This document shows positions 10,012 through 17,182 of a stretch of 64,000 nucleotides of DNA, piece after piece. Both the position numbers and the translations under genes were made by a program. The stretch's first letter is position 1. Each line of letters begins with the position of its first letter. This stretch comes from Acidimicrobiia bacterium (GTDB lineage: Bacteria; Actinomycetota; Acidimicrobiia; Acidimicrobiales; CAIXPF01). Under the pieces are notes generated by a model. That model had not been told where the DNA came from. It ran no database searches and saw only the letters and a list, made by a program, of their open reading frames with translations. Where the stretch lies: the NCBI GenBank assembly GCA_947476745.1, contig CANJRG010000008.1, forward strand, positions 1 to 64,000. The letters run 5' to 3'.

Positions 10012-11073
10012 TCAGACAGCTCCGGTGACCAGCAGGACGACCAGCAGGGCGGCCACCCCGATGCGGTACCACCCGAAGATCGCCAGACCCCGCGACTGCA
10101 GCCAGCTGACCATCCACCGCACGGCCACCACCGCCGACACCAGCGCAGCCACCAGGCCCACCAACGGCCGGCCCAGCCCGTAGGCGTCGAGCATGGTCGA
10201 GCCGTTCTTGAGCGTCTCGTAGGACGTCGCCGCCCCGACGGTGAGCAGGCCGAGCAGGAAGCTCAGCTCGACCGCGGCGCCCACCTGCAGGCCCAGCAGC
10301 ATGCCGGCCAGGATGGTGACCAGGCTGCGGCTGGCCCCCGGCCACAGGCCGAAGACCTGGGCGCAGCCCACGATCAGGGCCATGCGCACGGTCAGCTCCT
10401 CGAGACGGCGACCGTGGAACTGGGCGGCCCGGCGCCGTTGTTCGAACAGCAGGATCACCACACCGCCCACCACCCACGCCGCAGCGATGGCCCAGGGCGA
10501 GAACAGCCGGTCCTTGATCGGCCCCTCGAGCACCAGCCCGATGACCGCAGCCGGGACGAACGCCACGACGAGGTTGACTGCCAGACGCCGACCGTCCTGG
10601 TCGTGGGCGAACACGCCGCGCAACACCGACCGCGCCCGGGGCCAGTACAGGGCTAGCACGGCGATGATGGCACCAGCCTGGATGGCGATGGCGTAGCTGT
10701 CGAAAGCATCGGTCCCGTCGAGGCCGAGCAGCCGGCCGGCGACGAGCAGGTGGCCGGTCGAGCTGACCGGCAGGAACTCGGTCACGCCCTCGACCACGCC
10801 GAGGACGACGGCGTCGAGATAGCTCAACTCCGAACGGGCGTCGGCCGCCGGTGCCGAGGTTTCGGTGGCCGCCGCCGACGGCACCGGCGCGGCTGTGGCG
10901 GCGGCCGAGGCCGCAACCGGGGTCGTGGTTGCCGACGCCATGCTTTCCGACGACGCCCAGACCGGGGCGAAGGACCCCAGGGCCAAGGCCAACGCGACGG
11001 CGAGCAGCAGCACACCGCGGATTCCGGGCCGTCGGCTGACAGTACAAGCACGGCGGGCGAAGGCGAAGGGCAT
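10012..11073 (-). CDS. uppP: undecaprenyl-diphosphatase with exported N-terminal extension
   Basis: 353 residues against about 270 for ordinary UppP/BacA. The family motifs are intact: EGVTEFLPVSSTGH at 95-108 and a second PGASRS motif near 260, within about eight membrane helices. The enzyme dephosphorylates undecaprenyl diphosphate to recycle the lipid carrier for peptidoglycan. The extra N terminus has arginines (RRACTVSRRPG), a hydrophobic stretch at 20-34 and an AXA-type cleavage site (VWASS, 38-42), then 40 residues rich in Ala, Thr, Ser and Pro. A TAGGCT hexamer (11082-11087) eight bases before the ATG supports starting here, extension included. Confidence 0.92.
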   Translation of the reverse strand: MPFAFARRACTVSRRPGIRGVLLLAVALALALGSFAPVWASSESMASATTTPVAASAAATAAPVPSAAATETSAPAADARSELSYLDAVVLGVVEGVTEFLPVSSTGHLLVAGRLLGLDGTDAFDSYAIAIQAGAIIAVLALYWPRARSVLRGVFAHDQDGRRLAVNLVVAFVPAAVIGLVLEGPIKDRLFSPWAIAAAWVVGGVVILLFEQRRRAAQFHGRRLEELTVRMALIVGCAQVFGLWPGASRSLVTILAGMLLGLQVGAAVELSFLLGLLTVGAATSYETLKNGSTMLDAYGLGRPLVGLVAALVSAVVAVRWMVSWLQSRGLAIFGWYRIGVAALLVVLLVTGAV

Positions 11074-11081
11074 CGCACGGC

Positions 11082-11087
11082 AGCCTA
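11082..11087 (-). promoter_or_regulatory. -10 hexamer TAGGCT of uppP
   Basis: TAGGCT on the minus strand ends eight bases before the uppP ATG at 11073. It argues that the long N-terminal form is the one expressed. Confidence 0.5.
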
Positions 11088-11110
11088 AGAGGTGACAAGC
11101 TCACGCACGC

Positions 11111-11116
11111 AGGAGG
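11111..11116 (+). promoter_or_regulatory. ribosome-binding site AGGAGG for MFS gene
   Basis: AGGAGG, then five bases, then ATG at 11122. Selects this ATG over the in-frame GTG at 11092. Confidence 0.75.
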
Positions 11117-11121
11117 CCCTC

Positions 11122-12555
11122 ATGACGATCGGCACAGTACGAACCGGTGCCCAGGGGTCGTGGCCGATCGTGGTCGCCGCCGCCGCGGTGCTGGTGATCA
11201 ACCTCGACACGATGGTGAACATCGCCCTGCCGGCGCTGACCCGCGACTTCTCCATCGAAGTGTCCGAGATCGGTTGGCTGGTCATCTGCTACGTGCTGAC
11301 CTACGCCTGCCTGCTGGTCACCACCGGCCGCCTGGCCGACGCCTACGGCCACGAACGCATCGTCCGCCTCGGCCTCGCCGTCAGCGTCGTCGGCCTGACC
11401 GGCTGCGGGGTGGCGCCCACCTGGGCCTGGTTCCTGGCCGGCCGGGTGCTGCAGGGGGCAGGGGCGGCGCTGGTGCTCGGTGCCGCCCCGGCCCTGGTCA
11501 CCCTGAGCGTTCCCGGCGATCGCCGGGCCCGTGCCCTGGGCCAGTTCCAGTTCGGGGTCGCCCTCGGCTTCGTGGCCGGGCCACCGGTGGGTGGCCTGCT
11601 GCTGGTCTGGTGGGACTGGCGGGCGGTGTTCCTGGTCCGCGCGCCGCTGGCGGCCGTGTTGCTGGCAGTTGTCGTGTTGCGCCCGACCGGATTGCGGGCC
11701 CCTGACCGCACCGATCGGCCGCCCCTCGACCTCGCCGGCACCCTGAGCCTGGGGGCGGCGGTGGCCGGTGGGCTGCTGGCGCTCAACCGGGGTGGGCAGT
11801 CGGGCTGGTCGAGCCCGGCGGTGCTGATCGGCCTGGCGGCGGTTCCGGTCCTGGGCGGGGTCTGGATCGTGGTCGAACGGCGGGCGGTGTCGCCGGCGCT
11901 GGACCCTCGTCTGTTCCGCTCACCGTCCTTCGCCGTCGCCAACGTGCTCAGTGCCGCCGCCAACGCCACCATGTTCATGATCTGGCTCCTGGTGCCCTAT
12001 TACCTGCTGAGCACCCGTGGCTACCCCACCGTCGTGGGCGGGCTGTTGCTCGCGGCCAACCCCTTGGCCATGGCCTTGATCGCCCCGGTGGCCGGGCGCG
12101 GCAGCGGCCGCTTCGGGGCCGGCCGCGTCGCCGTGGTCGGCCTGGCCGTCCAGAGTGGCGGCCTGGTGGCCCTGTCCCGGCTCGGCGAGGCGACCCCTGC
12201 GGCGTTGGTGGCGCTGTCGCTGGGCACCGTGGGGCTGGGCATCGGGCTGTTCACCGTGCCCAACATGAGTCTGGTGATGGGCAGCATCTCCCGGGAGCAG
12301 CAGGGGGTGGCCGGGGCCCTGACGCAGATGGCCCGCACGGTCGGCGTGGTGAGCGGCGTAGCGCTGGGCAGCCTGGGACTGGCCCGGATCCGCAGCGGCG
12401 AGGCAGCACGGACCGGGGTGGCCGCCTCCGATCCCGCGACGTTCCTGCCGGCGTTCCGGACGGTGTTCCTGGCCGCGGCCGTCCTCGCCGCAGCCGCTGC
12501 GGTGGTGTCCGTCGCCCGGGCCGGCGACCGCGAACCGAACCGGCCGGGCCCCTGA
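11122..12555 (+). CDS. MFS drug/metabolite exporter, DHA2-like
   Basis: 477 residues with about fourteen hydrophobic helices. The start (VINLDTMVNIALPALTRDF) carries the LDxTxVNxALP-type motif of the DHA2 drug:proton antiporters in slightly altered form, followed by the loop TGRLADAYGHERIV (motif A) and GRVLQGAGAALVLGAAPALV (motif C). Predicted inner-membrane exporter driven by the proton gradient; substrate unknown. Start set by a strong AGGAGG. It is divergent from uppP and followed by a repeat-rich intergenic stretch. Confidence 0.9.
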   Translation: MTIGTVRTGAQGSWPIVVAAAAVLVINLDTMVNIALPALTRDFSIEVSEIGWLVICYVLTYACLLVTTGRLADAYGHERIVRLGLAVSVVGLTGCGVAPTWAWFLAGRVLQGAGAALVLGAAPALVTLSVPGDRRARALGQFQFGVALGFVAGPPVGGLLLVWWDWRAVFLVRAPLAAVLLAVVVLRPTGLRAPDRTDRPPLDLAGTLSLGAAVAGGLLALNRGGQSGWSSPAVLIGLAAVPVLGGVWIVVERRAVSPALDPRLFRSPSFAVANVLSAAANATMFMIWLLVPYYLLSTRGYPTVVGGLLLAANPLAMALIAPVAGRGSGRFGAGRVAVVGLAVQSGGLVALSRLGEATPAALVALSLGTVGLGIGLFTVPNMSLVMGSISREQQGVAGALTQMARTVGVVSGVALGSLGLARIRSGEAARTGVAASDPATFLPAFRTVFLAAAVLAAAAAVVSVARAGDREPNRPGP

Positions 12556-12570
12556 CCCGCGCTATCCCGG

Positions 12571-12740
12571 CGAATCGAGGGCGGATCGTTGCCATGGCCC
12601 CCAGACCACGCCACACCGAATCGGCGCACTGCCGGTCCGGCGAATCCGGGCGATTCGACGTCGAATCGGCGTCCAATCAGCGTCCAATCGGCGTCCAATC
12701 GGCGTCCAATCGGCGTCGAATCGGCGTCGAATCGGCGCAA
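12571..12740 (+). repeat. GAATCG-rich intergenic tract with 11-bp tandem repeat
   Basis: The gap between two co-directed genes contains many copies of GAATCG. At 12663-12739 seven units of an 11-bp repeat (consensus CAATCGGCGTC or GAATCGGCGTC) stand head to tail. Similar GAATCG/CGATTCG-rich tracts lie at 42742-42824 and 59807-59904, always just after the stop of the upstream gene. No spacers, so not CRISPR. Confidence 0.85.
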
Positions 12741-12772
12741 CCACCTTCGCTGCCGGGCCGGGGCACTCCCGC

Positions 12773-12778
12773 TAGGGT
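12773..12778 (+). promoter_or_regulatory. -10 hexamer TAGGGT of LLM monooxygenase gene
   Basis: TAGGGT ends six bases before the ATG at 12785, with no ribosome-binding site between: a clear leaderless arrangement. Confidence 0.65.
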
Positions 12779-12784
12779 GCGCGC

Positions 12785-13630
12785 ATGCGCTTCGGGGTGA
12801 CGTTGACCAACAACTGGGGAGTCGAGGACGTGGAGGGCCTGGTGGCACTCGGCCCCTGGCTCGAGGAGCTGGGCTACGACTCGGTCTGGGTCAACCACCA
12901 CGTGCTCAACATCGGCTACGTGCACGACCGTCTCGGCGGTCGCCCCTACCACGACGCCCTCACGGTGATGACCTGGGTCGCCGCCCGCACCACGACCATA
13001 CGGCTCGGTACGAGCGTGCTCGTCATGCCCTACCTGCAGCCGATGGCCCTGGCCAAGACCCTCGCCACCCTGGACCAGCTCTCGGGCGGCCGGGTCATCA
13101 CCGGGGTCGGGGTGGGCAGCCTCGAGGCCGAGCACGAGCTGTTGGACCTGGTGCCCTTCGCCGAACGTGGTGCCTACGGCGACGAGTTCATAGCCGTCAT
13201 GCGAACCCTGTGGGACGACGCCGAGCCGCGCCATACCGGGAAGTACTTCCGGCTCGAGGGCGCCCTCGCAGCCCCCAAGCCGTTGCAGAGCCCGCTGCCG
13301 ATCTTCGTCGGCGGCAACGGCCGGCCGGCGCTGCGTCGGGTGGCCCGCTTCGCCCAGGGCTGGCATCCGCTCGGAATGTCGCCCGAACGGCTGGCCGAAC
13401 GTCTGCCGGCGCTGGAGGAGGAACTCGCCAAGCAGGGCCGCACCCGGGCGGACTGCGAGCTGTCGCTGCGCTGGGACATCAAGGCCGACATCGATCCCCG
13501 GGCCCGGCTCGAGCAGTTCCGTGAGCAGGGCGTCGAGGAGATCGTGTGGTCGCTCGGCACACCGGATCTCGCCCTGTTTCGCCGGACCTTCGAGCGGCTG
13601 GCCACCGAGGTCGTCCCCGACTTCCGCTGA
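12785..13630 (+). CDS. LLM-class F420/flavin-dependent oxidoreductase
   Basis: 281 residues beginning MRFGVTLTNNWG. Features of the luciferase-like TIM barrel: LGYDSVWVNHH at about 30-40, TTTIRLGTSVLVMPYLQP, LDQLSGGRVITGVGVGS and LPIFVGGNGRPALRRVARF. The length and the style match the short F420-dependent subfamily that is abundant in actinobacteria. Reaction and substrate are unknown; such enzymes reduce or oxygenate diverse organic compounds. It has its own leaderless promoter and no obvious operon partner. Confidence 0.9.
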   Translation: MRFGVTLTNNWGVEDVEGLVALGPWLEELGYDSVWVNHHVLNIGYVHDRLGGRPYHDALTVMTWVAARTTTIRLGTSVLVMPYLQPMALAKTLATLDQLSGGRVITGVGVGSLEAEHELLDLVPFAERGAYGDEFIAVMRTLWDDAEPRHTGKYFRLEGALAAPKPLQSPLPIFVGGNGRPALRRVARFAQGWHPLGMSPERLAERLPALEEELAKQGRTRADCELSLRWDIKADIDPRARLEQFREQGVEEIVWSLGTPDLALFRRTFERLATEVVPDFR

Positions 13631-13693
13631 GCACCCGGTCGGCCCGGACCCGATCGGTCGACCCCGCCGACACCCGGCCCGGTTCACCCGGGT

Positions 13694-14671
13694 TCAGCCG
13701 GCGAGGTTCACCTCGCCGCAGCCGACGATACGGCCGGACTCCTCCGGCGCATCCGGCTCGGTGCGCGTCATGCCGTTGCCGAGCACCACCAACTGGTTCC
13801 CGTCACGGGTGAAGGTGCGCCGGGTCACGTCGTAGCCCGAGGCCGCGTTGGTCGCCGACTGCACCTCGACCAGGGTGGACCCGTACCCGGCGTTCTCGCA
13901 GCGCAGACCCTCCTGATGGCCGACCGACGCGCCGACCAGGAAGCTCGCCTGATGGCCGGACCGATCGACCAGCGGTAGCAGGTCGCACCCGTCGACCCGG
14001 TACAACCCGACCGTACGGGCCGAGGCACCCGAACCGGTGAGCGCGAAGAACACCGGACGGACGGGCTCGCCTCCCGGCTCGCTGCTCGCGCCGAGCACCA
14101 CGGCCCCGAGCACCCTGACCTCACCCGGCGCAGGGTCCTCGGCCACAGTGGTGTCGGATCCCCCACCGGCGGCAAAGCTCACCCGCAGGTGCCAGTCGCC
14201 GGCAGCCGGTCGAGTCCCGAGCGCATAGCTCGTCACGGTGTCCGCTGCGCCGTCACCATCGAGATCGGCTGTGAGGGTCCGCACGCGCGCGGCCCCGGAC
14301 GGCAGGGCAGCGAGCACGGCGCAGCGTGCCAGGGACGCCGCCCCTGCATCGGTCGCAGCGGGCCGCGAGGTGACCGTCGAGCTCACCGACACCGACGCCG
14401 TCGTGACCGACGCGGAACTCGTCGAGCGGCCGGTGCCACCGGACGTGACGATCGACGAGCCGACGCCGCCGGCCGGCCCGGACCCGGAACGCGTCCCGGA
14501 CGGCGTCGCCGCCGCCTCCGGCGACCCAGGTGCGGTCATGCTCGTGCCGGCCGTCGAGGCCAGCTTCACCGTGTCATCCGCGCTGCGGCATGCAGTGGTC
14601 GTGCCCACCATGGCAACCAGGGCGAGCACCGGGGCCCACAGCCGCTTCCGACGATGGCCGGCTTCGAGCAA
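13694..14671 (-). CDS. secreted lipoprotein with Ser/Thr-rich linker and calcium-loop-like motif
   Basis: 325 residues starting at a TTG (14669-14671) preceded by GGAGGA at a good distance. The N terminus has basic residues HRRKRLW, a hydrophobic core and a possible lipobox with Cys28 (TTTACRS). Residues 35-108 are a Ser/Thr/Gly-rich linker. The globular part contains TADLDGDGAADTV (135-147), with the Asp spacing of FG-GAP/VCBS-like calcium loops, and later VFFALTGSG and RRTFTRDGNQLVVLG. I do not recognise the family; likely a cell-surface protein. It is convergent with the LLM gene. Confidence 0.75.
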   Translation of the reverse strand: MLEAGHRRKRLWAPVLALVAMVGTTTACRSADDTVKLASTAGTSMTAPGSPEAAATPSGTRSGSGPAGGVGSSIVTSGGTGRSTSSASVTTASVSVSSTVTSRPAATDAGAASLARCAVLAALPSGAARVRTLTADLDGDGAADTVTSYALGTRPAAGDWHLRVSFAAGGGSDTTVAEDPAPGEVRVLGAVVLGASSEPGGEPVRPVFFALTGSGASARTVGLYRVDGCDLLPLVDRSGHQASFLVGASVGHQEGLRCENAGYGSTLVEVQSATNAASGYDVTRRTFTRDGNQLVVLGNGMTRTEPDAPEESGRIVGCGEVNLAG

Positions 14672-14770
14672 CGGGTTCCTCCTGCACAGGCGGCTCTGCG
14701 GATACGAGCAACTCCCAGGATACGGCGAGCCGACCCGATCGGGACCGGACCCCGCACGATCGCGATCGGG

Positions 14771-14820
14771 TCACCTCCGCAGTCCTCCGCAGTCCTCCGC
14801 AGTCCTCCGCAGTCCTCCGC
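14771..14820. repeat. 10-bp tandem repeat, five units
   Basis: AGTCCTCCGC repeated exactly four times (14781-14820) after one imperfect copy. It begins six bases beyond the SDR stop and lies 100 bases upstream of the lipoprotein start. An inverted pair ACCCGATCG/CGATCGGGT lies just next to it (about 14732-14770). Confidence 0.9.
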
Positions 14821-14825
14821 TGGCC

Positions 14826-15677
14826 TCAGCGGTCCTCGGGCCGGTACAGACGGATCGGGTGCGGCTCGGTGAGCCACTTCGCCTGCTTCCGCCACGGCTT
14901 ACCCGCCCTGAAGCCACCGTCGACCACCAGGGCGTGCCCGGTGATCCACTCGCTGTCGTCGGAGGCGAGGAACAGGGCGGCCTTGGCGATGTCGAGCGGC
15001 TCGCCCATGCGGTGCATCGGCTGGGCGTCGACGCTGGCCACCCGGGCCTTCTCCAGGGTCTTCTCAGCCGCTTCGCGGCCTGCCGTGCCGAGGGGCTTGC
15101 CGGCGTAGAGCGGGGTGGCGATGAAGCCGGGGCAGATGCAGTTGACCCGCACGTTCTGCTCGGCGAGCTCGTTGGCGACGGTGGTGGTCAGCTGGATGAC
15201 CGAGGCCTTGGCCACGTTGTAAAGGTGCGCGCCGACACCGCCACCGAGCCCGGCAATGGATGCGGTGGAGATGATCGAGCCCGATTCCTGGGCCTTGAGC
15301 ACCGGGGCGGCGTACTTCATGCCGTAGAACACGCCCTTGAGCAGCACGTCGAAGGTGATGTCCCAGTCCTCGCTGGAGATGGACTGGATCGGGCCCATGG
15401 CCCCGCCGAACCCGGCGTTGTTGAACACCACGTCGAGGCGGCCGAACTGGTTGGTGGCCTCGTCGATGAGCGCTGCGACCTGCGCCTCCTTGGTCACGTC
15501 GCAGGGCAGGAATGCGCAGCGGTCCCCGAGACGGCCGGCGGTCTCCTCACCGACCTCGTTCTGCATGTCGCCGATGACCACCGAGGCGCCCTCGGCGATG
15601 AACAGTTCTGCGGTGGCGGCGCCGATGCCGCTCGCGCCGCCGGTGATGACCGCTACCTTGCCGTCGAGCCGTCCCAT
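14826..15677 (-). CDS. SDR-family NAD(P)-dependent oxidoreductase
   Basis: 283 residues from the ATG at 15675-15677, preceded by GGGGGAG. Classical short-chain dehydrogenase: cofactor loop TGGASGIG at 12-19, an acidic residue after the second strand (IGDMQN) that favours NAD, VFNNAGFGG, the active-site YNVAK, and VRVNCICPGFIATPLY. It oxidises an alcohol or reduces a ketone on an unknown substrate. The C-terminal 20 residues (KQAKWLTEPHPIRLYRPEDR) extend past the usual end. It is divergent from the dioxygenase gene. Confidence 0.93.
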   Translation of the reverse strand: MGRLDGKVAVITGGASGIGAATAELFIAEGASVVIGDMQNEVGEETAGRLGDRCAFLPCDVTKEAQVAALIDEATNQFGRLDVVFNNAGFGGAMGPIQSISSEDWDITFDVLLKGVFYGMKYAAPVLKAQESGSIISTASIAGLGGGVGAHLYNVAKASVIQLTTTVANELAEQNVRVNCICPGFIATPLYAGKPLGTAGREAAEKTLEKARVASVDAQPMHRMGEPLDIAKAALFLASDDSEWITGHALVVDGGFRAGKPWRKQAKWLTEPHPIRLYRPEDR

Positions 15678-15782
15678 GGTTGTGTCTCCCCCGTTGCGAA
15701 GCCGGGCGCTCCCTGTCCCGGCGGCGAAAGGCCCACCGTACCCGGCCTGCCACGGTGGCCGCCCCGCCACCCGGCCCCTCGG

Positions 15783-15788
15783 TAGCGT
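15783..15788 (+). promoter_or_regulatory. -10 hexamer TAGCGT of dioxygenase gene
   Basis: TAGCGT ends seven bases before the GTG at 15796; fixes that GTG as the start of a leaderless message. Confidence 0.6.
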
Positions 15789-15795
15789 GGCCCTC

Positions 15796-16920
15796 GTGCG
15801 CGATGCCACCCCGTCCGACCCGGTCGTGCCGAGCCCGGCCTCGACCGACCCGTCCCCGGCCGTGCCCGCCGGGTTCACCTCGATCCCCGTCGTCGACCTC
15901 GGCCGCTGGCAGCAGGGGGCAGGGGAACGCGCCCGCCTCGCCGACGACGTCCGCCGGATCTGCCACGAGGTCGGCTTCTTCACCGTCGAAGGCCACGGCG
16001 TCGATGACGCCTTTCTCGAACGGTACTTCACGACGTTACGGGCCTTCTTCGCCCTCGACGAGGCTGACAAGGCCTGCATCGACAAGGCCAACTCGCCGCA
16101 CTTCCGCGGCTGGGAACGAGTCGGTTCGGAGCTCACCGGCGGACGGATCGACTACCGGGAACAGCTTGACGTGTCGAGCGAACACCCGCCCTACCCGATC
16201 GGCGTCGGGCCGGAGTACCTCCGCCTCGACGGGCCCAACCAATGGCTGCCCGAGTCGGCGCTACCCGGCTTCCGGGCCACCGTGACGGAGTTCTTCGCCC
16301 GGATGGACGTGCTGGCGCACCGGATCATGGCCGTCATCGCCACCGGCCTGGGCCTGCCCGAGCGGTACTTCGCCGAGATGTTCGGCGAGCGACCGCACTC
16401 GCTGGCCAAGCTGATCAGCTACCCACCCACCCCGCCCGGTGAGGCCGGGGTCAACCCCCACCACGACGCAGGCTTCCTCACGATCCTGGCGCAGCACGGG
16501 GTGGGTGGGTTGCAGGCGCTCTCCCCCGACGGGGTGTGGGTGGACGTCGAGCCGCGCCCTGGAGCCTTCGTGATCAACACCGGCGAGATGCTGCAGGAGC
16601 TGTCCGGCAACTACGTCGTCGCCGCCACCCACCAGGTCATCACCTCCGAGGCCCGTTTCTCCTCGGCCTACTTCCACGGTCCGGACCTGCGGACCCGTCT
16701 CGACCCGCTGCCCCTCGAACCTCGTTTCGCCGACGCGGTCGCCGCCTCGGCGCGCCATGCCGGCGCCGGCTTCATGGCCCGCCGCAGCGAGCTCATCGAA
16801 GGGGTCGACGGCATCGCCGGCCGCCGGGGCGCCGGCGTCTACGGCCGCCAACTGTGGAACTACTACGCCCGGAGCTACCCGGCGAACATGGCCCGCCACT
16901 ACGGCGACCCGACGGGCTGA
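15796..16920 (+). CDS. Fe(II)/2-oxoglutarate-dependent dioxygenase, isopenicillin-N-synthase family
   Basis: 374 residues. N-terminal DIOX_N region IPVVDLGRW and EVGFFTVEGHGV; the double-stranded helix carries the metal ligands in NPHHDAGFLTIL (His and Asp) and ATHQVI (His), and the 2-oxoglutarate-binding RFSSAYF (Arg and Ser). The family hydroxylates, desaturates or cyclises small molecules. Lead residues VRDATPSDPVVPSPAS are low complexity. The stop is followed by an imperfect duplication of the gene end (GGGCTGAGC/TCGGCTGAGC). Substrate unknown. Confidence 0.9.
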   Translation: MRDATPSDPVVPSPASTDPSPAVPAGFTSIPVVDLGRWQQGAGERARLADDVRRICHEVGFFTVEGHGVDDAFLERYFTTLRAFFALDEADKACIDKANSPHFRGWERVGSELTGGRIDYREQLDVSSEHPPYPIGVGPEYLRLDGPNQWLPESALPGFRATVTEFFARMDVLAHRIMAVIATGLGLPERYFAEMFGERPHSLAKLISYPPTPPGEAGVNPHHDAGFLTILAQHGVGGLQALSPDGVWVDVEPRPGAFVINTGEMLQELSGNYVVAATHQVITSEARFSSAYFHGPDLRTRLDPLPLEPRFADAVAASARHAGAGFMARRSELIEGVDGIAGRRGAGVYGRQLWNYYARSYPANMARHYGDPTG

Positions 16921-17182
16921 GCAACCCGGACGGCCCGATCGGCTGAGCCGTCATCGCGGGGCCGTTGAACGACCACTTGCCCCGACACGTTGGGCTTGTC
17001 CACCAGGGCCCGCTGATGTGCAAGCCCCGCAGTCCCATCCGGGTGGCGCTCCAACCGATGCCCAGCTCGGCCCGGCCCAGTGACACCAGGTTCAGGCAGT
17101 CAGCCAGCACCACCTGCTCGATGGCCTCCTGGACCAGGCGCAGCTCGGCCCTCTCGTCCGACGGCTCAGGTGGTGGACGCAC
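16921..17182 (-). other. short unassigned reading frame after the acetoacetyl-CoA synthetase gene
   Basis: A GTG at 17180-17182 directly abuts the TGA of the upstream gene (TGAGTG), so coupled translation is possible. The frame gives ERAELRLVQEAIEQVVLADC and LGRAELGIGWSATRMGLRG, which look protein-like, but then it loses this character and runs antisense into the dioxygenase gene. It may be a gene remnant. No family recognised. Confidence 0.25.

Noticed and set aside
12663-12739. Possible CRISPR array
   Set aside because: Units are 11 bp with no spacers and no cas genes nearby; it is a plain tandem repeat.
16921-17182. Real gene coupled to acetoacetyl-CoA synthetase by TGAGTG
   Set aside because: Only the first 50 residues look protein-like and the frame ends antisense inside the dioxygenase gene; kept as an unassigned frame with low confidence.
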